Shown here one piece after another: positions 26,401 to 39,265 of a stretch of DNA of 64,000 bases. The DNA lies in NCBI GenBank assembly GCA_027574665.1, contig CM050659.1:20127001-20191000 (forward strand), given 5' to 3'. The stretch comes from Rhynochetos jubatus. Lineage: Eukaryota > Chordata > Aves > Eurypygiformes > Rhynochetidae. Position numbers and translations under genes: made by a program. Each line of letters begins with the position of its first letter. Within the stretch, counting starts at the first letter, position 1. The notes beneath the pieces were generated by a model. It was not told the DNA's origin, did no database searches, and saw only the letters and a program-made list of their open reading frames with translations.

Positions 26401-27771
26401 GATTATCATTGAATACTTCACAAAATCTAAGAACGTGTTAGCGCCTATGGGGTGAATTGTAGTAGTAACCACTGCAGTTAGCAGATAGTCATATAAACTG
26501 GAGTTACTGCCAGCCGTTTAGTCTTGAAATTAAACTATGCAAGTGGTAAATTGGCACTAAGGAGTAGACTATGGGGCTCACAGTTGGGGGCTGAGCTGAC
26601 TGAGGTCAGATTTCTCTTTGTGTTAAATGTCAATAGCTGGCATTTAAAAGAGACAATCTATACAAACCAATATGACAGGGTATGAAAGAACCGCTGTTTA
26701 AAATGTCAAACTATTTTAAATCAAAACAGAAATCCAGATAATTTACAAACTAAATCTGACCTTTTGTATTTGGAATATTTATACTGTAGCTGTGCATTCA
26801 ACAACAGAACTTGTAAAAACCTGACAGCCATACATCTGTGCATGAATCTTCATTAACAGAAGTTTGCAGATGGAAATAGATTTTAGTGGACAGACTCTCA
26901 GCTGGAGCAAATTGAGAGAACTTTACTGAACCCAATACTCTGCTGATGTATAAGTGCTGAAGTCTGAACCCCAAGTTTCTCCTCTCCCAGACACTGAGAT
27001 ATGGTTTATTGGCAAAACTGTATTTTTCTAGTTACCATAATTTATCTACAAGTATTGTTTCAATATTTCAATTTTAATCCCACTGATTCCTGATTGTAGA
27101 TGTTAAGGGAGGAAAAGAAAAACCCATGTGAATAAAACAGCAATGAGAAGACGGATTCAAGTCTCCGTGCTTGAAGAATCTCTCTGCAGGGTTAATGTTA
27201 TGTCACCAAAAGCACTTACTGGTTTTTTTCTAATGCTTTGAAAGGTGCTGGATTGCTTTTCTTGAAGAATAACTTACTGTGCTTCTCCAGAGTGGGCAGC
27301 CGCAAAAGCTTCTGCATATCGGGCTGGCCGCGTGGTTTTGGAAGTGCTACCTCTGACTCAGCCGGTCTGTTTTCCTGCACGGTGTGTCTCCCTGTGCTGT
27401 GATGCTACTAACCGAGGTTAGGCATAGGATGGATTTGGGGTGTAGACACTTCACTGAGAATAGAACGCACTGCAAGCTGACCTTAAAGCTGGTACTTCTA
27501 TACCACAGTGTGAGAACGAACCTTTTTGTACGTACTTTTTCCATCCAAATGCCCAAAGTGTTAGTGATATTAGTGTTTAACACCTGGGAGCCAGAAGGTT
27601 AAAAGTATCCTTTCAGATGGCATTTACAGTTCTGTTCTCAATAAATGAGGGTGCACAGTCAAACAAAGAGGATTACACATTAGGAAGTGTAATGCTTAAA
27701 ATCTGAACAATTAATTCCTTTAAAATTTGTATTCTTCTCCTGCATGGCCAGTTAATAAAGGAAGGACTTAC
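23459..27771 (-). other. TENM1: TENM1 intron (4.3 kb)
   Basis: The donor is GTAAGT and the acceptor is ctgccttag. It contains a CT-rich/T18 tract at about 25074-25112 and a GC-richer patch at about 25900-26440 with open frames but no recognisable protein. The rest is AT-rich unique sequence. Confidence 0.75.
25074..25112. repeat. CT-rich and T18 tract
   Basis: A run of cttt units passes into an uninterrupted stretch of 18 T (25095-25112). On the sense strand of TENM1 this is an A-run. Confidence 0.9.
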
Positions 27772-27915
27772 CACTTTGTGGATTTAATACATGGTGTTTG
27801 TTTATAGACCAGCCTCCCAGATTCGAAGCATCCATTTCAAAGCCTTGAAGGATTACCGTTCTCTTCTCCCACAGAATAAAATCAGGACATGTTTCATATT
27901 CATATCCCACCGACA
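27772..27915 (-). CDS. TENM1: TENM1 exon: FN-plug domain, second half
   Basis: This 144-nt exon is phase 1 at both ends. It was found by its product rather than as an open frame of any length: [19 protein letters not shown], then [20 protein letters not shown] and [10 protein letters not shown]. The ILWE-x-R-T-x-x-LQG-x-E-x-DAS-x-x-GGW core is invariant in teneurins. The acceptor is gtttgcag and the donor is GTG|GTAAGT (consensus). It joins GLAEAM to [10 protein letters not shown] without disturbing the frame, confirming that no exon is missing between 33198 and 23458. Confidence 0.95.
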
Positions 27916-30900
27916 CTGCAAACAAATAATTAAAGCTCTATCAGTCTACCTTTTCCTCTGTGAACAAACAGGTAATTTTTCATTCCAGGTTCTGATATTC
28001 ATCTGTCAAGTAATGATGCCACTAATTTTCCTCTGCCTGATTGCTATTGTTGAATGGTATTTTTTTTCAAAAAGGGTTTTAAGAGATTAGTACGTTATTA
28101 CTGCTATAGTTACTACTCTTTCAAAGCAGAAATTTTTCGGTTGTATCATTTATGAATTTCTTAAGAGTATAAATCTCCCCCAGTGTCTCCTGACTTGATT
28201 GTTTATTGCATTTCTGCTAATTACCTGAATAAGAACTTAAACAGAAAAAAATCCATGTTAAAACAAACTAGTTTTAATTTGCTTGCTAATTGTAAAAACT
28301 GTAGTTAAGCAGAAACGGATTGACAAGCTGAAAATTTCTAGATTTAAACATTTATCTGAACAGACTTGCAGATCATATGGGTCCCCTCTACAGCTGGCCA
28401 AAATACCTGCTGAAAACCATGTATTTCCCTAAGGACGGTGGGTTTTGGGAGTGCTCAAACAGACCAAAACCACCTTCCCTTTAACATCACAGTAAAAACA
28501 AAAAACCTCTTCTAAATTTAAATTTTGGTATACCTAATATACCAAGGTTCTATTTTTTTGGACACCAAATCCCAAAATTTGGTGTAGGACATATTGAGAC
28601 GGTTCAGCTATTACAAAATAAAAATGTCTTTGAAACATTTTAATATACAAAACCAAAAAATATTTCAAACCCCACAGTTTTCTGACATGTTCAATATTTT
28701 CTTCTCTCTTTTTCTATGTAGCAGCTTTAGGTACATTTTACTTGAACCATAAATAGTTTTAATACCACCCAAATTCCATTACTGGATGCAATCAAAATAT
28801 TTTGACCAGCTACAGCAGGGAGTATTTGTGTTTGTAAGATAAATGTTTTATGGCAAACTGAAAAGCTGTTCCTTACAGCAACTTCACTTAGAGCTGCTTC
28901 ATCATTTTAGCAGAAAGAACCTGGTTTTGCAGCTAAACTCTGACTTGTAAAAATCACATCTCCTTAAATACCGTAAGTACTGCATGTTTCCAACATTATA
29001 GGTTTCAGTCTGAGGGTCCAGCAGCTGCTCTGTCCAATCTTTCTGCTACAGGAGTTGTTATAACTCACATCAGCAATGTTTCTGGGTAACTCCCTGGGCT
29101 GAGTGCCCAACTGCGGGCATGGAGCTTCTTCCACAACCGTCCCATCCTGTGCTGGGATGAGCCACCAAGGTTCAGTAACCAAACAGGCTATTTTCTAGGT
29201 GTTAATGCAGAGAGAAGATAAAGGGCAGATATTCCCTATGAAGCAACCTCACACTTGCCACCTTCACATTAGCATCTTTACTCCATTCGTGCACTTAACA
29301 CGTTCAATCCTGGGTCAGACGTGTATACTTGAAAAGAGCAAAGACCCATAATCCAAAGTCACTCAGCCTTGCTCAGTGAACTGTTACAGACCCCCAGGAC
29401 AGTTCATCAGCTGCTGTAAGGTTCCATGCTGGTATCTGGGTCGAGGGAGGTATAACAATTTACACCATCTGAGAATCTGTGCCAATGGATCCACAGTGGC
29501 ACATTTACCAGGACTGTAACTAACGTTGTAAAGCGTCTGCTATTCCCTGCCTATAGCTGATGTTTCTGAGCTGCCAAATACCCTCCAGAGGTTATCATCG
29601 CCTTTCTTAAAAGTTCACTGTTCCCTACACTCATAGTTATTGTGTGTAGCTGCCTTTTTGTCCCTTCTCATCGGTGAGAGACACATGGACGGATGATCAC
29701 TTCATGTGTCTCTACAAACATGTTTCTATGTATACTTGTACATATTTATGAAAGAAGTCTATGCTCCAAAAAGGCTTATCTGTGTAATCTTAAAGCAGGA
29801 TATCTTGAAATATCTAACTGGAGTTACTGATGTACCACCCATGAGAACTTCCTATCAATGGTTTTGCATGCAAAGTAATCAAGGTGAAGCATAACCATTG
29901 GAAAGCCAACCAAGTGACTGCAGTGCCACTTGAAAAATATTTTTTACTGGCAAAATATTATTTTGGAAGTGAAAAGACAATCTGAGTTGGCTTACCCTCA
30001 TTGCAGGGTATTATTTTCTGGTGAAATTAATTTATAGCCATTTTTTGAGGTGACTGAGGCTTCACTTCATGAAGGAGAAATGTAGCAACTGTTTTCTGGA
30101 CACTAACAGCCAGCAAAGTGCAGTTCTTTCTTTGCAATCTCAAACTGGATTTCAAAAGATTTATGGAAATCATCTGTACCAATAATCTGTTTATACAACT
30201 ATTTAGAAGAATAAACAACAATTTGTCAAGAGTGCCAGCATGTCACTGTTTAAGAGCTGTTGCCAAAACACAGGTAAGGAAAAAAGACATGATTAAACTG
30301 GAGAGTAACCTCTTTCAACCTCTCCTGAAGTATTGGTTCTTATCAGCATCTTACTTCTTCAAACAACGAATATAATGAACTCAACCAAAGTAACAAGTAT
30401 GGTAATAAACAGAGAAGACCTAAGACTATTCTGCTTGAGGGTTGGTTCATATCCACACCCAGAAGGGTTAGTCCTTGCACACCACTTCATGCTCTGTGTG
30501 GGATGCAAGTGCTTGCAGGAGTAAGGCTGAGCACGTATGGAGTAATACAGGAGCATTTAATGAGGTTTCTACTGAAAGCCTTCCTTTTCCTATGTTACAT
30601 TACAAGGGGGGACATAGAGTTCAGAACTGATTTTTTTTTTTTTATTCAGAACAAGGAATGTTACTTTATCATCTCAGCTGTTACTCTGAGAAAATAGCCT
30701 CTTACTAGGGACTTGGGGACTAGACAAACACTTCTCCAACAAATTTAAACAGAATGACTCGTGTGTGGAAATACGCTCAGAAAAATCTTCTTTTCTGTAA
30801 CTGATTATGTGATCATTGCTGTCAATAACCCTGAAGAAAAATAAGTATGTCTATAGTATTTATAAAACCAAAGCCAGATGGTTATAGTCCTGAGTTCCAG

Positions 30901-33197
30901 GATTTCAAGCTGCAATTTAATTTAATTTAATTTAAATGAAAACTGAACAGAATGCATTATTAAATATTGGTAATATACTGGCAGAGGAAATTATTTTGAC
31001 AAAAATTCATATAATGGATGCATAGAAAGATCCCTGAGTACCACAGTGTGTCAAATTAAATAAAGCTTTATTGGAATCTAACAAAGCATCCTAACAACGC
31101 AGTTAAAATACAAAGATTCTTGCTTCTGTTTTGCATTGCAAGAAGCATAACTAAACTAAACTTTAAGAAAAAAAATTAAGAACCCATTAAATAATTTAAA
31201 AGTTGAGATCCAGCACTACTGTGTAAGCTTTATTCATATTTAAGCATATTACGCTCATCTATTTCTAATCTGGGAATCTGTAACTACAGTATCATGTCCT
31301 TAAGGTGCTATGTATTTCATTTGAATTGTTGAAAAGTCCAGGTATGTACTGGACTTCATGGTCATCAGAACACTCCTAGCTGATGCAGAGGGAGCGGGCA
31401 TGCTCAGCTTTTCCCTCTCAAACATGTCAGTGTTACAGACTCTGAACACGGGGCACGTATATCCGTGTCGAGGAGAGGCCCAGGTGCCCCCCGTGACCCG
31501 TCTGGTCCTGTCTCATCACCCACGGGAGTGCCAAAGGGCACACCAGAATACTATTTTGCATCTCTGGTTTTGCGCAAATATGTGTAAGTGAAGCCAACAC
31601 CCCATTTCATACTTTCCCTCACGGGGAGGGACACTATATCTGCATGGGCTAGGATTGCCCCCTAACCAGGAGGTTTCATGAGATGGGCCGAAAAGGGCAC
31701 TCCTGCTCCTGTATGATGGTGCAGCGGCTCAGGACACCCTGTACTAAGGGCGGAGTTTTGCTCACTTTAGGCCAATGTAACTGTGGGCTGTGGCTGGAAC
31801 AAGAAACCTGCGCTCCTGCGCTGGCATTCGTAGCAGACCAGGAAACTAATGAAGCCAAAAATTTATCACTTCTTTTCTGGTTGCTTCAGTTTTCAGCCAA
31901 ATTTGTTCCTGATCTGGCTCATTTCATGATCAAGTGAATGTGAGTGGTGGCCCAGGGGTAAGGAGAGAACGTGGGAACGTCCCTTCTGGCAGCCGCCTGC
32001 AGTTGTATCTGCTGAAGTGGACTGTGGGACCACACTCCTAGAATAAGCTCCTTGTTGTCTGATACATTCCTATGTGCATCGCACCATGTAACTCCTACTC
32101 CATGTTCTGGTCTTATCCACTGGTGTCCACAAAGGATTGTAAGTTGAAATGACTAGAGAAGTGCTATGACCCTCCCATCGCCTCCCAAGACAGCTGCCTC
32201 GCAGACTACCTGGCTGGGCGCCCACGGTAACACCGTCACGCGCTAGATACTCTGGGAGCAGGGCTTGCATCCCGGTTTGGCACCTTATGGCCTTGCACGG
32301 GCCACTTTGCAGGCACACTGCCCGTATGGACAGCACAGCAGGTCCTGAAGGGAGCTTCTGGCTGCCCTTGGGAACAGCATTTTCCTATATGGAATGAGGC
32401 ATATTCCTTGCAAGCGTGGACAGCTCCATGTAACCGTTGCTATTCCTGTTTTATAGCCCACCATAATCTCCCCTGACGTAAAAAGCAAAACAAAACTGCT
32501 AAGCGACAAGGTCTTATTCACAATACTAAGCTTTGCTGGTAAGGTAAATAATCTTAGTGGAAATTATCTGTAAGATTGTTCCATTAAGGATAATAACCCC
32601 AAATTCAATTAAAAAAGTGAGCCTTTAAAAAAAACCAAATAATGAAATTAATGAAAAAAATGGCTGGCTAAATAAAATGTATTTGCACAGACAGCACTTC
32701 TGTAGCAATTGCTTCTGTAGCAATAAAGCAAGCCTACAAAACATGATGTATTTTGTATAAACATCTTTAAACAACAAATCAAGAAGTTTTAACTGTTGGG
32801 GATATGAAATGTAGTAAGAAACGATGCCTAAAAGTTAGAGTTTTGTATATCCTAAATGGAAATGACATTTTAAATGTCACAGCCAAAAAATGACAGGAAC
32901 AATGACACACCAAAGGTCATATTCAAAGTAACATTCAAAAACAAAGACAGCTGAATATAATGCCGTTAGTACCTAACCATTCTCCGAGGGAAAAGGGGAT
33001 TTTCAAATTGATTAAATTAGAAAGATGACATTGGAAGAACACGAAAATAAATGTTCTTAGGAAATCATACGAGTCACTTTATCTAAAGAGACATTTGATT
33101 TGAAAGAATACAAGTGCAGCAACAAAATGTATAAGCCATATTTTCCCAGCTTGACATGTGTGAGCGCTTCTGCTAACATCAAGTTGATTGTACGCAC
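27916..33197 (-). other. TENM1: TENM1 intron (5.3 kb)
   Basis: The donor is GTGCGT and the acceptor is gtttgcag. It contains an (AATTT)n tract at 30914-30935 and a 15-bp duplication around ttctgtagcaat at about 32699-32726. No exon or known repeat family is recognised. Confidence 0.75.
30914..30935. repeat. (AATTT)n microsatellite
   Basis: Four perfect aattt units lie in tandem. Confidence 0.9.
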
Positions 33198-33465
33198 CCA
33201 TAGCCTCGGCCAGACCAGAAACCTTCTGCCCATATATATCGGTCTTATTCCAGGCAAACGTGTAGACCAAATTGGCTGCAGCAGGAAACCATTTCTGAAG
33301 CAGACGTCCTTCAACAGCCACTATCAGATGGACTTTTGTCATTCCAGAAGGGATGGCTGTGTGTGTCAAAATAATGCGCAGCAAAGTTTTATACCCTGGT
33401 GTTCGACTGCTGAGATAACTCAGCTTCACAAAACTTGAAGGAATTGGGATTTCCTCTTGGACAGC
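33198..33465 (-). CDS. TENM1: TENM1 exon: FN-plug domain, first half
   Basis: This exon is 268 nt, phase 0 to phase 1. It begins [20 protein letters not shown] and runs through [20 protein letters not shown] and [17 protein letters not shown] to GLAEAM. The WFPA-x-x-NL-x-YTF-x-W-x-KTD-x-Y-x-QKV motif is shared by all teneurins and packs against the barrel. NKT is a second N-glycosylation sequon. The acceptor is tttttttcccaag (an AAG acceptor) and the donor is G|GTGCGT, which is weak at +4. The first residue is Ala where I recall Val in mammals. Confidence 0.96.
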
Positions 33466-36104
33466 CTTGGGAAAAAAAACACATTGTTATATCTATGGCC
33501 AAGATAAATGCAAAATTATGACAGCAGGTACTTATTTTACAGTTCATAATCATGGTGTGCACACAGTACCACTTAAACCACTGACGGTGTCTGTGCTTTT
33601 TTCAGCAATGCAGTAGCCAGGCAAATTACAAAACGTCCAACACCAGAAACTGCTTGGTCAATTTACTGGATGGCATCTCTCTATTTTGATAAACAGCCTC
33701 TTCCTCCAATGCTTTACTCTCATTTACCAATGAGCAAATGCTATCTTTGTGGATGTATTGAGCTGTACAGCTTTGCCTTGGCTTTGTTATTTGGTTGACT
33801 TAACCAGTGTTCTTAATTACAATTAAATTACAATTAAAAACATTTTAAAAATACGCATACTTCATGTATTACATTATGATTTGAAGGTACTATCCTGCTT
33901 TGAAGGTAATAACTCCAACTTGTCGAGCGTTGAGAAAGAAAACAAACCTTCCTGCTAAGCCATCTTCTGTGCAGAAGCGCTGGCAGTAAGGCTCAGCTCC
34001 AGCAAGAAGGGGCATGGCATACCAAGGCACAGCATAAGGAACCTGACAAGCTAACTGGGGACACACGGCAGTTGAGATCAAACAGTCTGGGCGTCAGAGT
34101 CATCTAGCTAACAGGTAAGTCCCTAGGGTGTGCAACAGAGTTCAAATCCCATGGCACTGCTGTCACTGCTGCTGTCTGAATCACTTGGATTTAAGCTGGC
34201 TTGGATATGCCCACTGTGGGGTGGTATCAATTCCTGGCTGCAACGAAGATAAGCCCTCAGCAACTAGAGGGGCCGCGATGACAGTGAGTTTGTGAGGGAA
34301 AAAAAGAAACGTGGCCTTGACCTTTTGAATGATGTGGGCCTTCGAGCTACAAAAAGGGATTTAGCTCCTGTGATCTCCTGAGAGAAAGGAGCTCTTCTGG
34401 GACAGACTGTGACGAACAGCAGGCAATAGAAGAGAGCACCTTCTTGGAGGACGCCACCGCAGTCACTCAAAAGCCACTGAAAACTAGGCTGGGCTTAATA
34501 AGGTTAATGATTTTAGTGTATTTCCGTAATAACAAGCCAAACTGTCACAATGTTAAAATCATCAAGCTTGGAAAAATAGAAACGGTTTTGTTTATATTCC
34601 CCAGTTTTCCAATTTTTCTTGTTTAACAAGAGATTACTTCGCTTCCAACGCAATTTTGTTTACACATTGCAACAGTATCGCTGTCATAGGATTGCTGCAG
34701 TACAGCTGGAGGCCTGCCAGCACTTGTCCTTTCGACATATGAAATGTAGTGTTGCCAGGGAAATCCTGCTCCCTTTATTGTTCCTGATTTGCAGTGTTCC
34801 CCTTCTTTCCTGCTGACATCCCAGCTGCCCCCTCTGTCATACATCTGACATCTCTTCTCATTTTTTAATAGAAAAGCAGGAAGAAATATTCATGCATTAA
34901 TACATGCTAATATATCTCCTTCTGCTATTATTCTGTTACTGTTTGTGCATTTCCCAGTGCTGTACAATGAAACAACACTCTAAGGACCCTCCAATGACAA
35001 AAAAGGACTGGGGACACTTTCTCTCCGAGTAGACTGCATCTTTGGGTACCTCGCTGTTTAAAGACAACCCAGGAATACCTCATGTGGAGTATTGTGACCC
35101 AGTTTTTTCTTACGAGTGTCTACTAGCATCCGTTTTTCTTAATTTATGTTCATTAGTTTCACTTAGTACGTTCTGTGAAGCAACACTGTGGCCATCAACT
35201 GGCTGAAACATGATGTTTTTAATAGTTATGGAGATGTTTCAACATAAATGGGTTCAATCAAAGGTCTCTTACATGTGAGTAATGGCCCTTAATCAGTAGC
35301 AACACTTTTATGAGGAAAAGAGAAAAGGTTGGACATATCCATGTCTACAGGTAGCCTAGAAAATAGCTTCCAGATTTGCTCAGTGAAATTTAAAGAGAAC
35401 ACAAAAGAGACCTTATTCCTTGAACTCTGACTGCTCAATCAACATAGTAAAAATTATGGGGCTTAACGTGATCTGAAACTCACGTAGTTGTATTTTGTTG
35501 GGTGTTCCACTCGTACAATCTCTTTTAACTTCCAAATAAAACAACTGGAATACAAGGTCAGTTAGAAGTTCCTTCTAAGCACTTAGGGGAGTGTCAAGAA
35601 AAAACGTCATTTAAATAAAAATATCCTAAAGATAATGTAAAAATTGCTGTACCTTGGAAAGAAAGGAATAAAAACCAAGAACCTAAATATATAGCTGGAC
35701 ATGCCATTGTAAAGAACCAGATGTGAACAGATGAAACATCCCTAGGAATCTTCAAAGCATCTTGGGTCATGTGTCACATGGATGTATGGGGAAGTTGTAC
35801 TGTTTATCTCTAACCTAGGAACGGTTCTGTGCATCAGGATTTCGACCATAAATCATGCTAGAACTCCCCACTTTCTTCTACTTGGAGGTAAGAAATAAAG
35901 CATCTTAAAACATTAACAAAAAATGAAGAAAAAAAAGAGAGAAAAGCATCTTGTGAAACAGTACTAGAGATATGCACATTGGTGTCACTGTGACGAGTGA
36001 GCGACATCACAGCAGCCAACTGCTCACTGCTTGGTGTCATCATCTAAAATTGTCTAGAACTTCTGCAGCTGAACAAATTGTTAATCTGAAAGTCTTTTCA
36101 TTAC
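33466..36104 (-). other. TENM1: TENM1 intron (2.6 kb)
   Basis: The donor is GTAATG and the acceptor is tttttttcccaag. Mostly AT-rich unique sequence, with an attacaattaa pair near 33815-33840. Nothing else is recognised. Confidence 0.75.
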
Positions 36105-36366
36105 CTGTAGCTCTGGAATAACAGTTCCTCTTTCGGGACAGGACCCTCCAAACGCTGTCAAGGGTGAAGGGAGTACAATCGGATTTGGGCTGATAAAACT
36201 ACTGATATCACAAGTCGGTGTGTCTGATTCTGTTCTTTGCATTACAACTTTGTCTACGATCATAAATCTATTCCAAGGCAACCAAAGCGTCCTTTTTTCA
36301 GATATGAAAGGAGATCTGTCAAAAACTAGAGTGACAGAGATGCCTCCAACAGCCACAAGGTCAAAA
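36105..36366 (-). CDS. TENM1: TENM1 exon: end of transthyretin-like domain, start of FN-plug
   Basis: This exon is 262 nt, phase 2 to phase 0. The first part, FDLVAVGGISVTLVFDRSPF, finishes the transthyretin-like sandwich. TLWLPWNRFMIVDKVVMQR and CDISSFISPNPIVLPSPL then open the FN-plug domain, the module that caps the base of the YD-repeat barrel in teneurin structures. SCPERGTVIPELQ at the end is typical of TENM1. The acceptor is ctcttttccag and the donor is CAG|GTAATG. Confidence 0.96.
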
Positions 36367-38124
36367 CTGGAAAAGAGAAAACAAAATGCTTTGGGATCTT
36401 TTTTTTGTTTTATCTTCATACTACCACAACTTTCAATTCATCACAAACAAAAACTTCATGTTGCGCGTTACAGCCCTTAATTTACTAAGTGAAATACACC
36501 TTCCCAGCATCACCTTGGTATTCTATACCTCTCTGTGCTCTCTCCCTGTATGCATCAAGAGCAAGGTCCAGTACTTCGCTGTTCCTTGGCCTCTCTCCCC
36601 CCTATTTATCAACTACAATTGATACTAACGAGCCATCTGTATCAAGAGTGCGGACCCAGTTACTCTGGTTTATATGTTAGGAAATTCTTAGCCCAGAAAA
36701 GGGGTGCTACTCATAATCTGTGCAGGTACAGCACACAGAACAAGAAGCTTTAAGGCGTGTTAGACTTTTTCCCTGTTAACATATCCTTTCCCCTTTTTCT
36801 AAAAGTAGCAGGAGGAGAAGGTTGAACACACTGTGCAGGAGACCCCTCCATGCAAGATATGAAATTTTTGGGAAAGATACCGATTAATTGCACTGAGAAC
36901 TGAATCAGCTCTTGTACATAAGGCAGGTGATCCTCTGGGAGCTCTTGTGAAGAACCTTTGGCATATCTGGGCTGCAAAACAGTGGGACATAGAAGGCACA
37001 ATATACAGAGCCTCAATTTTCTGAGTTTCTGACATCCATTGTCAGGCAACATAAGGTAATATGTAAATAGATACTTTGCTCTGTGTATTATTGAATGCAT
37101 CTATTATGGAGGCTTTTGATGGTAACAAACTGTGATAAGAAGTCAGACTTAATTATGCATATCTCATCACATTTCCCAAATGACACCGATTACATTCACA
37201 GTGAAATACAGGTAGCAGATTTTAATGCAACAACTTTATCCAGGCTAGCATAAAGAGGAAACGATAATTACTAACTTCCAGTAGTGTGATTTGAAAGTCA
37301 ATAAACTAAGGTAAAATAAATATGCAAGTTGCTTACTTTTATAAACTGACAAAGCCAAACAAAAAACATAATTGTGGACACAGTGGAATATTACACTCTT
37401 TTCCTGTTGCAAGACAGCTTCTGGTTTCTTGTCATTCACCACACAGCCAAGGAAGATGAAGTCTTAAACTGCCCTTAGCAGCTTAATTCAAGTTCAGGAG
37501 CAAATCGTGACCCTATTGCAAATAGATGGCCAACCCTGGAGTGCAATATAGCATATATAGGGACTTCGTTTTTCTTCGAGAACAGAACTCAGCCCAAGGC
37601 TGGAGAAGAGAGGGAAGTCAGCACTGTTCAGGTCTGGTTGTGGAACAGCAATGTAACCATTTTGCCTGTAGAAAGGGTCTGTCCTCATTTTTACTAACTA
37701 GTGTGGCTCAGGTGATCAACTAAAGGAGTTCACTTCATTGACGCTTCAATAAACTACTTGGAAGATTCACAGTTAACAACCGGGGGGGGAAGGGAAACCA
37801 GAGAATTCTCTGGAAAACCTGACTAATGAAAATATTCAAATGTCAAGAAGGTGCTGTTACAGCAGTACTGTCACATTTTGACTCCAGGTGTTTGAATGCC
37901 ACTGTAATCTTGCGCTGTTCAGGTTTTTTTTTCTTTTTTCTTCTTTGCTCCCTTTACCACAGAAAGCTCTAACTAAATGTGCTCCCAGAGCAGAGGGACA
38001 GATGCCATCTCAATCCTCACCATGAACAGTGATGCTGTGGAAATTTTGTACATGAATAGAAGGTGGTAGCTGGCCTTAAATATGCAAACTTAAACCAGTG
38101 AAAAACCATACAAGAAAGTCTGAC
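36367..38124 (-). other. TENM1: TENM1 intron (1.8 kb)
   Basis: The donor is GTCAGA and the acceptor is ctcttttccag. I see no repeat or gene in it; open frames at 36535-37100 are composition effects. Confidence 0.75.
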
Positions 38125-38244
38125 CTTCCATCTTGTCGGCTGATGGTGTATCCATACTCGTTGTGGTGCAGAAAACTGACGTTCACGCCAACCAGTGGTG
38201 TTCCGTCTATTGCTACCACCTGGCCTCGAATGACACATGCCCGC
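38125..38244 (-). CDS. TENM1: TENM1 exon: transthyretin-like domain core
   Basis: This 120-nt exon is phase 2 at both ends. It reads [20 protein letters not shown], then [20 protein letters not shown] and a serine shared with the next exon. The pattern G-x-V-x-x-x-DGTPL-x-G-V-x-V and T-x-S-x-x-DG-x-F is the classical signature of the carboxypeptidase-regulatory/transthyretin-like fold. NVS is an N-glycosylation sequon. The acceptor is ctattacag. The donor is AAG|GTCAGA, with an uncommon C at +3, so the site is weak, but the reading continues correctly into the next exon (S-F-D-L-V). Confidence 0.95.
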
Positions 38245-38962
38245 CTGTAATAGAAAGAGTTAAAGGCAACATGTTAGGCACATCAGGAGGGTAAGAAGGG
38301 CCTGGGTTTCAAAAACTGTACTATACTTGCGTCCCAGACAGACAGAACTACTCTGATATCACTGTCACTGTTGATTTTGAATGAAAATTCAAGCAAGTCC
38401 AAAAGATTGATTTGGAAAACCATTATCTCATGAAGACAACACACAGACCCTCCCACGAATCGCTGGTGTACTGAGAATATATTTCCATTTCCGGCTATAT
38501 TTCAGGGTACCATTTGTTCTGCCACTGAATAGCACTGCCAAGGTTTCACTGATAGCGTGATTTAGCTTGCTGCAGCTCCAGGGGGTGATGATTTGTGAAA
38601 GGGGAGAATGAAACCTCATTCTCTGCTGCTAAGAATAGGGCATCACTGTCTGTTAGAAAAAAGCTGAACTAATGCGATAAGGCAGCAGTGAGACACATGG
38701 TCTTCAACAAACTTCAGAAAGTTATAGAGGTAAATTCAGAGAGCGCCTAATCAAGCATAGCATACATTTTTGTGAAACCCCATCACATGTTATGCCCTTT
38801 CAAATTCCCTCTGTGATGTGTTGGACTTGCACCCACCTTCCAGCATAAACCCCCTCCCATTCCAGTAAAGAGGTTGGAGTACGGCAGCACAGCAGAACGC
38901 ATTAAAGTCAACAGACAGGAAAGTGCAGTCATTACTAAGTGGGTCTAATCGGAGGCTAACAG

Positions 38963-39265
38963 GATCACAGAATCATAGAAAATGAGAGCTGAAAGGAAAT
39001 ACAAGACTATCTTGTCCATTCCTTTGCCTCAGGTAAGATCTACTCTACCTACATCACTGCAGACAGATGCTTGTCTAACTCTATAACCTCACCAAGTAAC
39101 CCATTCCAGTGGTTCTGTATGAGAGCTCTACTCATGGCAAGTTTTTCCTACTGTCTAATTTGAATCTCCTGCTGCCCGTTAAGACCATTGCTTTCACCCC
39201 AGCCACAGAAGAACTTACTCTCTTTTTCTTAGTTTTAGCCTTTTACACATGTGAAGACTGAAACA
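38963..39265 (-). mobile_element. CR1-type LINE, decayed 3' end
   Basis: Read on the minus strand, the element ends at the left in ttctatgattctgtg, the (ATTCTRTG)n terminus peculiar to chicken-repeat-1 retrotransposons. Moving right, blocks recalled from the CR1 3' region follow in order on the plus strand: cacagaatcatagaa, cttgtccattcctttgcc, acccattccagtg, ttttcctactgtctaattt, and catgtgaagactg. It is heavily diverged and 5'-truncated, as is usual. It encodes nothing and has no target duplication that I can see. It supports a bird or reptile source. Confidence 0.85.

Noticed and set aside
25900..26440. GC-richer patch with several overlapping plus-strand frames, considered as a nested gene
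   Set aside because: No start context, splice sites or protein motif; frames overlap each other in all phases, as expected by composition.
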